Source of the DNA: an uncultured Lachnospiraceae bacterium
GTDB taxonomy: Bacteria; Bacillota; Clostridia; Lachnospirales; Lachnospiraceae
Reading direction: 5' to 3'
Assembly (NCBI GenBank): GCA_910587765.1
Contig: CAJUNR010000039.1
Location: forward strand, 1-38,516
DNA: 38,516 bases
Below the pieces are notes generated by a model. That model ran no database searches. It had not been told where the DNA came from and saw only the letters and a list, made by a program, of their open reading frames with translations. Shown here one piece after another: positions 32,934 to 38,516 of the stretch (its first letter is position 1; each line of letters opens with the position of its first letter). The position numbers and the translations under genes are program-made.

Positions 32934-32975
32934 AGTACTTTTTACCCCCATATCATTTGCATTTCTTATTTTTTT

Positions 32976-33004
32976 AGTATATAGTAGAAAGAGATATCTG
33001 TAAA
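32976..33004 (-). promoter_or_regulatory. Promoter of the AGCS symporter
   Basis: On the minus strand TTTACA (33004-32999) and TATACT (32981-32976) are spaced by 17 bases. The LysR-type box at 32996-33010 overlaps its -35. Confidence 0.7.
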
Positions 33005-33010
33005 ATTGAT
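32996..33010. promoter_or_regulatory. LTTR box (ATC-N9-GAT) between the symporter and LysR genes
   Basis: ATC (32996-32998), nine bases, then GAT (33008-33010); the dyad extends by one base on each side (TATC/GATA). This is a classic LysR-family recognition pattern, 25 bases upstream of the LysR gene and overlapping the -35 of the symporter promoter, so the regulator may control both genes. Confidence 0.5.
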
Positions 33011-33035
33011 AATGATGATACATAGGATTTAAAAA

Positions 33036-33980
33036 ATGGATGTAAAAAACCTGATCACTTTTATTCATGTGGCGGAGAAGAACAGTTTCACCAAAGCGGC
33101 GAGGGCGCTGGGGTATTCTCAGTCCACGGTGTCTTTTCAGATCAAGCAGTTGGAGACGGAGCTGAACGCCCAGTTGTTTGAACGGATCAACCATACCATT
33201 GCCCTTACAAAGCGGGGGCGGGACGTGTTAAAGTATGCCCACCAGATCAGCAAGCTGACGCAGGAGCTGGAGTACAGGATGCAGGAAGACAGGGAGGTGG
33301 CCGGGCATTTTCGGCTGGCGGTGCCGGATTCCCTGTGCGATTCTCTGCTGGAAGAAGGGTTTGCGGATTTTCGGAGCCGGTATCCGGGGATTACGCTCAA
33401 AATCATCGCTACCGGTACGGAGGAGATGTTCCGGCTGATCAACCATAATGAGGCGGATGCAATTCTGACGCTGGACAACCATATCTATGACACGGAATAC
33501 GTGATTGTGCGGGAGGAACAGGTGGGGATGCACTTTGTGGCGGCGTCCGGACATCCGCTCTGCCGTCCGGGGAAGATTTCGGTGAGGGAGCTGGTGCAGG
33601 AGCCGTTTGTGCTGACGGAAAAAGGGATGAGCTACCGCAGGCTTATGGACGAACGGCTGGCCGCCATGTCTCTGGAGATCCAGCCGGTTCTGGAGGTGGG
33701 GAGCACAAGGCTTCTGTGCTCGCTGGCGGAGCAGGGAGTGGGTCTTTCCTATCTCCCCGATTATGTGACTGCGAAAAGCGTGAAGGAAGGGAAGCTGGCT
33801 TATATAGAAGTGCAGGATTTTGACGTGGAGATCTGGAAACAGCTTTTGTATCACCGGGATAAATGGGTATCGCCGCCGATGGAGTCGGTAATCGCCTATT
33901 GTATCCGGCGGGAATTTGGAGAAAGGACGGATGGCTGCGATAATGCGGGAGATTCGTGTCAGCTTGGGATAAGCCGATAA
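33036..33980 (+). CDS. LysR-family transcriptional regulator
   Basis: A 314-residue regulator. The winged helix-turn-helix is at residues 1-60 (FTKAARALGYSQSTVSFQIK), followed by the linker helix and a two-lobed effector domain (about 90-295), with RLLCSLAEQGVGLSYLPDY near the end. It is divergent from the AGCS symporter with an LTTR box in between, so it likely senses an amino acid or metabolite and controls that transporter. The ribosome site before the ATG is weak (AGGAT). The last 20 residues go past the usual end of the domain. Confidence 0.92.
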   Translation: MDVKNLITFIHVAEKNSFTKAARALGYSQSTVSFQIKQLETELNAQLFERINHTIALTKRGRDVLKYAHQISKLTQELEYRMQEDREVAGHFRLAVPDSLCDSLLEEGFADFRSRYPGITLKIIATGTEEMFRLINHNEADAILTLDNHIYDTEYVIVREEQVGMHFVAASGHPLCRPGKISVRELVQEPFVLTEKGMSYRRLMDERLAAMSLEIQPVLEVGSTRLLCSLAEQGVGLSYLPDYVTAKSVKEGKLAYIEVQDFDVEIWKQLLYHRDKWVSPPMESVIAYCIRREFGERTDGCDNAGDSCQLGISR

Positions 33981-34096
33981 TAATTTCCATAACATACCAT
34001 CATCTGGGAGATGAAAAGACAAGCAGCGTTACCGTTGATACGGCACGGTCAAAAAAGCCAGGTACAGTTGCCCGTTCGGAAAGGGAGGAAAATATT

Positions 34097-34990
34097 TTGA
34101 AGATCCAGTTTTTAAACGGAGGCCTTGCCAACCAGGCCTTTCAGTATATTTTTGCCAGATATTTTGAACTGTCCCATCCGGGTGAATATATGTATATGGA
34201 TGACAGTTATTTTGCCGTTCATAACGTTCACAACGGATATGAACTTGAGAAGGTCTTCGGGATTAAAGCGCATATGTTGAGTGAATGTTTTGATACGACA
34301 GTGTGGAATTTTATACTGGAGGGTAAAAGAAATGGAAAAAGTGTTCCGCAGATATTCAGGGAAAATCAGATACCCGTTCAGATGGTAACCGAGGCGGAGA
34401 ACTGCTACGCGCAGTTTAATCCGTTTGACGGCGAAGTGATTTCAATACCAAATAAGAAATATTGTCCGGAGATTTTGGATATCCCAGGAAATATTTACTA
34501 TCACGGCTACTGGATCAGGAAGGAATGGTTTGAAAAATACAAGGATACGTTTCTGCAGGAGTTTACATTTTCTCAGATTCCGGATTCGGATAAAAAAAAT
34601 CTTGAGTATCTGCGGCAGATTGAGACTTCCAATTCCGTCTGTGTGCATGTCCGCAGAGGGGATTACATCGCTCTTGGATGGGAAATGCCCGCAGAGCTAT
34701 ATTGTCAGGCAATGAAAGTATTTTCCGAACAGGTGCCCGGAGACTGGCATTTATTTGTATTTTCAGATGAGATTTCCTGGTGCCGGGAACATGAACAGGA
34801 ACTGGGGTTTGACTGTTTCCGGGAAATCACTTATATCGAAGGAAACATACAGGGAAAGAACTATCTGGATCTGCAGCTTATGACAAAATGCCGGGCGATG
34901 GTTGTATCGAACAGCGCTTTTTCCTATCTGGCTGCGCTGCTGAATCCGAGGAAGCGGTATACGATTAATTTAAGCGCCCGGGACCTGTAA
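34097..34990 (+). CDS. GT11 glycosyltransferase, probable alpha-1,2-fucosyltransferase
   Basis: A 297-residue cytosolic enzyme. GGLANQAFQYIFARYF at the N-terminus corresponds to the family's GGLGNQMFQY motif, HVRRGDY (184-190) is the donor-binding HxRRxD motif shared by alpha-1,2 and alpha-1,6 fucosyltransferases, and SNSAFSYLAALLNP is the third family block. It should move fucose from GDP-fucose onto a galactose-containing acceptor. The start is a TTG at 34097, seven bases after GGGAGGA. Codon use is somewhat more A/T-rich than its neighbours, and no other polysaccharide genes adjoin it, which suggests transfer. The donor pathway (gmd-fcl-manC) is 7 kb upstream. The acceptor is unknown. Confidence 0.88.
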   Translation: MKIQFLNGGLANQAFQYIFARYFELSHPGEYMYMDDSYFAVHNVHNGYELEKVFGIKAHMLSECFDTTVWNFILEGKRNGKSVPQIFRENQIPVQMVTEAENCYAQFNPFDGEVISIPNKKYCPEILDIPGNIYYHGYWIRKEWFEKYKDTFLQEFTFSQIPDSDKKNLEYLRQIETSNSVCVHVRRGDYIALGWEMPAELYCQAMKVFSEQVPGDWHLFVFSDEISWCREHEQELGFDCFREITYIEGNIQGKNYLDLQLMTKCRAMVVSNSAFSYLAALLNPRKRYTINLSARDL

Positions 34991-35079
34991 AGGAATAAGG
35001 GCTTCTGAACGTCAGATCCCGCTGCCGTTTTCTTCATGAACCAATCAGGAAATACAAGGGAAAAGGAGAAGATTCATAT

Positions 35080-35128
35080 CCCCGCTGAAAGCAAGGTTCC
35101 GTTAATCCTTGGTTTCAGCAGGGATTTT
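35080..35128 (+). terminator. Terminator of the fucosyltransferase gene
   Basis: Arms 35080-35096 and 35107-35123 pair at most positions (core CTGAAA/TTTCAG and CAAGG/CCTTG) and are followed by ATTTT. It lies between the convergent GT11 and PfkB genes. Confidence 0.65.
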
Positions 35129-35137
35129 ACGGTCCGT

Positions 35138-36226
35138 TTACCGTTTGATATCGTAATTCATATCCATCAGTCCCCGGATACTGGAAGCATCGTCGGTGAT
35201 ATTGGCATCTCCTCGGATGGTATGTTTGATAGCGCTGCTGGCCACGGCGAAATTGACCATATCCATGGGTTTATATCCGTGTATCATGGCGTAAATCAGT
35301 CCGCTGGCGAAAGCATCGCCGCCGCCGACCCGGTCAAGGATATTGAAGGTGAACAGTTTACTCTCGAACGTATGGCCTTCATACCACATGAAAGCTTTCA
35401 GGCTGTTTTCACTGCCGCTGTGGGCATAGCGCACGTGGCGGGCGATACATTTCAGATTCGGATAGCGTTCGATAAACGTCTGGAAAATCTCGTCCTGCTG
35501 TTCATAGCTGGGACGGAACGGAATGCCGTCTTTGCAGTCTCCTTTGCCGTGGTCGTTCTCGTCGTTCCAGAGGTGATAAGGCTCGATTCCCAGAAGGACA
35601 TCCACATAGGGCAGACATCCGGTGCAGAAATCCCTGGCTTCTTCCCAGCTCCAGAGCGTGCTGCGGAAATTGCCGTCAAAACTGACCGTCAGCCCTTTTT
35701 CCTTCGCGATTTTCAGGCAGTCCATGATCAGTTTGCGGCAGTTGGGAGCGAGCGCAGGCGTGATGCCGCTTAAATGAAGCCAGGTGAAGCCGTCCAGCAG
35801 CGCGCCAAGATCCACCGTGTCAAAATCATATTCCGTGATGGCGCTGTTTTTCCGGTCATAGATTACTTTGCTGGCGCGGATTCCGTATCCGGTTTCCAGA
35901 TAGTAGCAGCCGAGACGGTGGGTGGGCGTCTGTTCGGGCGTACTTAAAATAACCGGCGTGCAGTGGACGTCATTGCTTCTCAGCATGCGGACGGCGCTTT
36001 TTCCCAGACTGTTATTGGGGACAACCGTGAAAAAAGTGCTGTCCACCCCCAGATTCGCCAGCGCCAGCGCGATATTGGCTTCGCTGCCGCCGTAGCTTGC
36101 CTCAAAACTGGATGCCATGCGGAGCTTCTCATAATTGGGCGGGGTCAGACGGAGCATGATTTCGCCGACAGTGATAAAACGGTGGGCGGTGTCATGTCCG
36201 GTCAACAATGGATTGGTATGCTGCAT
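35138..36226 (-). CDS. PfkB-family sugar kinase, 2-dehydro-3-deoxygluconokinase-like
   Basis: A 362-residue ribokinase-fold kinase. VGEIMLRLTPPN and YGGSEANIALALANLG form the sugar-binding N-terminus, SFDGNFRSTLWSWEEAR is typical of KDG kinases, and the anion-hole/catalytic motif is DRVGGGDAFASG, with Asp304 as base (the usual form is DTxGAGD). It phosphorylates a ketosugar acid, probably KDG, for the Entner-Doudoroff-type route; fructose is an alternative. GGAGG lies close upstream of the ATG at 36226. No uronate-pathway partners are in the window. Confidence 0.85.
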   Translation of the reverse strand: MQHTNPLLTGHDTAHRFITVGEIMLRLTPPNYEKLRMASSFEASYGGSEANIALALANLGVDSTFFTVVPNNSLGKSAVRMLRSNDVHCTPVILSTPEQTPTHRLGCYYLETGYGIRASKVIYDRKNSAITEYDFDTVDLGALLDGFTWLHLSGITPALAPNCRKLIMDCLKIAKEKGLTVSFDGNFRSTLWSWEEARDFCTGCLPYVDVLLGIEPYHLWNDENDHGKGDCKDGIPFRPSYEQQDEIFQTFIERYPNLKCIARHVRYAHSGSENSLKAFMWYEGHTFESKLFTFNILDRVGGGDAFASGLIYAMIHGYKPMDMVNFAVASSAIKHTIRGDANITDDASSIRGLMDMNYDIKR

Positions 36227-36399
36227 GATAGGTCCTCCTTTTTGCGGCCAGGCGATGCCTGTGTCGTAATATTTCTATTGTAACCGATACCTGCGCAGAT
36301 TGCATCTGTCTTTTTGCCGTAAAATGAATTTTTTTGCAAACGCCGGCGGTTAAATATGTGCTAAGAACAACGGCATTCGGTTAAGCGGAGATTAAAATG

Positions 36400-36421
36400 C
36401 CGGTTTCCGTATGGATACCGG
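36400..36421. repeat. Short hairpin upstream of the small membrane protein gene
   Basis: CCGGTTTCC (36400-36408) pairs with GGATACCGG (36413-36421) with one mismatch and a GTAT loop. It overlaps the candidate -35 of the 36412-36440 promoter, so it could be an operator. The rest of the 36227-36490 gap shows nothing firm. Confidence 0.3.
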
Positions 36422-36440
36422 CTCGAAGATGTGCTATGCT
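36412..36440 (+). promoter_or_regulatory. Candidate promoter of the small membrane protein gene
   Basis: TGGATA (36412-36417) and TGC-TATGCT (-10 at 36435-36440, extended TG at 36432-36433) are spaced by 17 bases. The hexamers are imperfect. Confidence 0.35.
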
Positions 36441-36490
36441 TCTTCCCGGATAAAAATCGTTATGAAATCATGGAAAAGAGGGAAGATAAT

Positions 36491-36637
36491 ATGCAGGACG
36501 CGATCAATATTCTGATGGTAGGCATTATGGTGCTGCTTGGCGGGATTCCTTCCATTTATATACTGGTCAGCATGCCGGTGATTCTGGCAGGGAAGATTTA
36601 TCGGAAGGTCAGGTTTGGAAATTCTTTGTATGACTGA
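36491..36637 (+). CDS. Small membrane protein of 48 residues, function unknown
   Basis: The sequence MQDAINILMVGIMVLLGGIP starts after GAGGGAAG (36477-36484) at a good distance. One or two hydrophobic segments (about residues 5-35) are followed by a basic, polar tail ending in GNSLYD. Longer in-frame starts at 36431 and 36470 lack such a ribosome site. A strong terminator directly behind it (36641-36679) shows that it is an independent transcription unit, which argues that it is a real gene. It lies between a sugar kinase and a KdpD/KdpE-like pair; I see no proven link to either. Confidence 0.6.
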   Translation: MQDAINILMVGIMVLLGGIPSIYILVSMPVILAGKIYRKVRFGNSLYD

Positions 36638-36640
36638 TGA

Positions 36641-36679
36641 AAAATATGGAGGCTTTTAAAGAAGCTTCCATATTTTTTT
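36641..36679 (+). terminator. Strong terminator after the small membrane protein gene
   Basis: AAAATATGGAGGCTT (36641-36655) pairs with AAGCTTCCATATTTT (36662-36676), one G-U pair and a six-base loop, merging into a run of seven Ts (36673-36679). Confidence 0.9.
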
Positions 36680-36690
36680 ACACGGAGATA

Positions 36691-36699
36691 TGCTATAAT
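36691..36699 (+). promoter_or_regulatory. Extended -10 promoter of the two-component operon
   Basis: TGC-TATAAT (36691-36699) follows the terminator directly; no good -35 is present. The kinase ATG is 55 bases downstream. Confidence 0.6.
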
Positions 36700-36753
36700 G
36701 ATTCAAAAGAAATTGCCCGATACCGCGGAGTACCGGGAGAGGAGCCGGGACTT

Positions 36754-37803
36754 ATGAAGAGAAACTGTCTGATCACGGCCGGAGTGCTGGCGGTTGCGGC
36801 GGCGGTCGCGTTTGTTCTGCAGCAGTTTGTGACAACGGATACGCATGTACCGCTTCTGTTCGTGCTCGCCGTTTTGTTCGTGTCCAGATTTACGGACGGA
36901 TATGCGTACGGGATCGCGGCCTCCATGGCGGCGGTCATCGGCGTGAATTATGTATTCACTTATCCTTATTTTGCGATCAATTTCACATTGACCGGATATC
37001 CGCTGACCTTTGTCGTCATGCTCGCCGTGTCGGTGAGCGTCAGCGCTCTGACCACACAGACCAGGCAGCAGGAGGAGATTCGGCTGGAGGCGGAGAAGGA
37101 GAAGATGCGCGGCAACCTCCTGCGGGCCGTGTCCCACGATATCCGTACGCCGCTGACTTCCATCGTCGGCTCCGCTTCCGGGATTCTGGACAACCGGGAA
37201 GTTCTGTCGGAGGAGAAGATGCTGGAGCTGGTGGAGGATATCCGGGACGAGGCGCAGTGGCTGATCCGTATTGTGGAAAATCTTCTGTCGGTGACCCGGA
37301 TCAACGGCGAGAACGCGCACATTCATACGGACGACGAGATCGTGGAGGAGATTGTCGGCAGCGCGGTGATGAAATTTCAGAAGCGGTTTCCGGAGAAGAA
37401 GGTGGAAGTGATTATGCCGCCGGAATTTCTGATGGTGCCTATGGACGGGATTCTCATCGAACAGGTGATCGTAAATCTTCTGGAAAATTCCGCACTCCAC
37501 GGAAAGACGGCGGACCTGATTCAGATTGTAGTGGAAACAGAGCCGGGCAGGCTGATCCTGGCGGTGGAGGATAACGGAGCGGGAATCCGGGAGGACGTTC
37601 TTCCGGTCCTGTTTGAGGGCAGTCTGAAGTCGGGGGAGGGAGAGGAATACGACTGCGGACGGAACATGGGAATCGGGCTGTCCGTGTGTATGAGCATCGT
37701 GAAGGCGCATAAAGGGAGCATGACGGCGAAAAACAGAGAGGAAGGCGGGGCGAGAGTGGCGTTCTGGCTGCCCATGGAGGAAGAAGAGAACAATGGATAT
37801 TAA
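36754..37803 (+). CDS. KdpD-like sensor histidine kinase without the N-terminal KdpD domain
   Basis: A 349-residue membrane kinase. The first 100 residues hold about four spans of the DUF4118 type seen in KdpD, then a short linker helix, the HisKA domain with the phospho-acceptor in AVSHDIRTPLTSI (His128), and a HATPase_c domain with NLLENSALHG (N box) and EDNGAGI (G1 box). The large cytosolic KdpD and universal-stress domains of full KdpD are absent, so it must sense its signal with the membrane part. I take the ATG at 36754 after GAGAGGAG; an upstream frame from 36637 runs through the terminator and promoter. Its end overlaps the regulator gene by 11 bases. Confidence 0.9.
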   Translation: MKRNCLITAGVLAVAAAVAFVLQQFVTTDTHVPLLFVLAVLFVSRFTDGYAYGIAASMAAVIGVNYVFTYPYFAINFTLTGYPLTFVVMLAVSVSVSALTTQTRQQEEIRLEAEKEKMRGNLLRAVSHDIRTPLTSIVGSASGILDNREVLSEEKMLELVEDIRDEAQWLIRIVENLLSVTRINGENAHIHTDDEIVEEIVGSAVMKFQKRFPEKKVEVIMPPEFLMVPMDGILIEQVIVNLLENSALHGKTADLIQIVVETEPGRLILAVEDNGAGIREDVLPVLFEGSLKSGEGEEYDCGRNMGIGLSVCMSIVKAHKGSMTAKNREEGGARVAFWLPMEEEENNGY

Positions 37804-38500
37804 AGACCGAGTGCTGGTAGTGGAGGATGACAAGAGCATCCGGAATTTCTTCCGGACGGTGCTGGAGGCCAACAATTATGACGTGATCATGGCGGATACG
37901 GGGGCCGAGGCGTACAGTCTGATTACCTCCAGATGCCCGGACGTGGTCATTCTGGATCTGGGCCTTCCGGATATGGACGGCATGAAAATTCTGAAAAATG
38001 TGAGAGAGTGGTCGGGCATGCCGATCATTGTGGTGTCGGCCCGCACGCATGAGAGGGATAAAGTGGAGGCGCTGGATCTGGGGGCGGACGATTATATTAC
38101 AAAGCCTTTCGGGACTTCGGAGCTGCTGGCAAGACTGAGGACGGCAATCCGGCACGCGAGAGCCGCCTGCTATGCGCCGGAAGGCATCCAGAGCGGCATC
38201 TTCCGTTCCGGTAAAATGGTGATCGACTATGACAAGCATCGGGTTTACATCGGCGAGAGGGACGCCGGTCTTACGCAGAACGAATATAAGATCGTCAGCC
38301 TGCTTGGCAGATATGCGGGAAAGGTGCTGACGTATGATTTTATTATCAGGGAAATCTGGGGGCCGAACATGAAGACGGACAACCGCATTCTGCGGGTCAA
38401 CATGGCCAACATCCGCCGCAAAATCGAGAAGAACCCGGCGCAGCCGGAGTATATTTTCACGGAAGTGGGCGTCGGATACCGGATCGTGGATTCGGATTGA
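37793..38500 (+). CDS. KdpE-like OmpR-family response regulator
   Basis: A 235-residue regulator. The receiver domain shows acidic residues E11, D12 and D13, the phosphorylation site in VILDLGLPD (Asp55) and the conserved Lys104 in TKPFG. The C-terminal winged helix (about 130-230) has LTQNEYKIVSLLGRYAGKVL and NMANIRRKIEKNP as in KdpE. It is translationally coupled to the kinase by the 11-base overlap. Possible targets such as a K+ pump or Trk system are not in the window, which ends 16 bases after the stop codon. Confidence 0.93.
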   Translation: MDIKDRVLVVEDDKSIRNFFRTVLEANNYDVIMADTGAEAYSLITSRCPDVVILDLGLPDMDGMKILKNVREWSGMPIIVVSARTHERDKVEALDLGADDYITKPFGTSELLARLRTAIRHARAACYAPEGIQSGIFRSGKMVIDYDKHRVYIGERDAGLTQNEYKIVSLLGRYAGKVLTYDFIIREIWGPNMKTDNRILRVNMANIRRKIEKNPAQPEYIFTEVGVGYRIVDSD

Positions 38501-38516
38501 ACGACGCGTCTGATTT

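Noticed and set aside
35036..35773. A 245-codon plus-strand frame opposite the PfkB gene
   Set aside because: The minus-strand kinase has full family motifs and a Shine-Dalgarno sequence; the plus-strand frame crosses the GT11 terminator and has no start site.
36637..36753. Extension of the sensor kinase frame back to 36637
   Set aside because: It would translate through a strong terminator and the extended -10 element; the ATG at 36754 has a Shine-Dalgarno sequence and starts right before the first membrane span.

Overview
The window looks like chromosome from a gut-type Lachnospiraceae/Clostridia Firmicute. This is inferred from strong AGGAGG-type ribosome sites, several TTG/GTG starts, GH130/cellobiose-2-epimerase mannan chemistry, LacI-controlled sugar ABC genes without their own ATPase, and YhaO/YhaN and MATE genes of Firmicute type. 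No rRNA, tRNA or CRISPR array was seen.

Region 1 (1 to about 5345) is a decayed mobile/defence island, much more A/T-rich than the rest in most of its length. It holds the tail of a chimeric reading frame, a metallophosphoesterase of the sort carried on mobile elements, a large NACHT-type STAND NTPase with C-terminal pentapeptide repeats (candidate anti-phage protein), the catalytic C-terminal remnant of a Fic protein, an orphan C-terminal fragment, a DUF4303-like protein, and a small in-frame fusion of relaxase and tyrosine-recombinase pieces. A dense set of inverted repeats at its right edge may be an old attachment end.

Region 2 (5374-10346) is core chromosome: a low-molecular-weight phosphatase, a YhaO/YhaN-like nuclease/ATPase pair, and a convergent MATE exporter. 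Region 3 (10604-14511) has a Nudix hydrolase, a GH36 alpha-galactosidase and a LacI-type regulator.

Region 4 (14870-25675) is a beta-mannooligosaccharide operon: binding lipoprotein, two permeases, GH130 mannooligosaccharide phosphorylase, cellobiose 2-epimerase, GH130 mannosylglucose phosphorylase, mannose-6-phosphate isomerase, two membrane proteins (one DUF624) and a phosphohexomutase. Imported oligosaccharides are cut by phosphate to mannose 1-phosphate; mannobiose is epimerised to mannosyl-glucose and then phosphorolysed; mannose 1-phosphate goes through mannose 6-phosphate to fructose 6-phosphate. No endo-mannanase is present, so the cell probably imports oligosaccharides made elsewhere.

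Region 5 (25805-30124) makes GDP-L-fucose: gmd, fcl, a mannose-1-phosphate guanylyltransferase with cupin domain, and a second mannose-6-phosphate isomerase. A GT11 fucosyltransferase at 34097-34990 is a plausible user of that donor. The mannose 1-phosphate made by region 4 is the direct substrate of the guanylyltransferase, so diet-derived mannan could feed surface fucose.

Region 6 (30189-38500) is mixed: a YdcF-like envelope protein, ferritin, an AGCS amino-acid symporter divergent from a LysR regulator with an LTTR-type box between them, the GT11 enzyme, a PfkB-family sugar kinase on the minus strand, a 48-residue membrane protein, and a KdpD/KdpE-like two-component pair without a Kdp pump in view.
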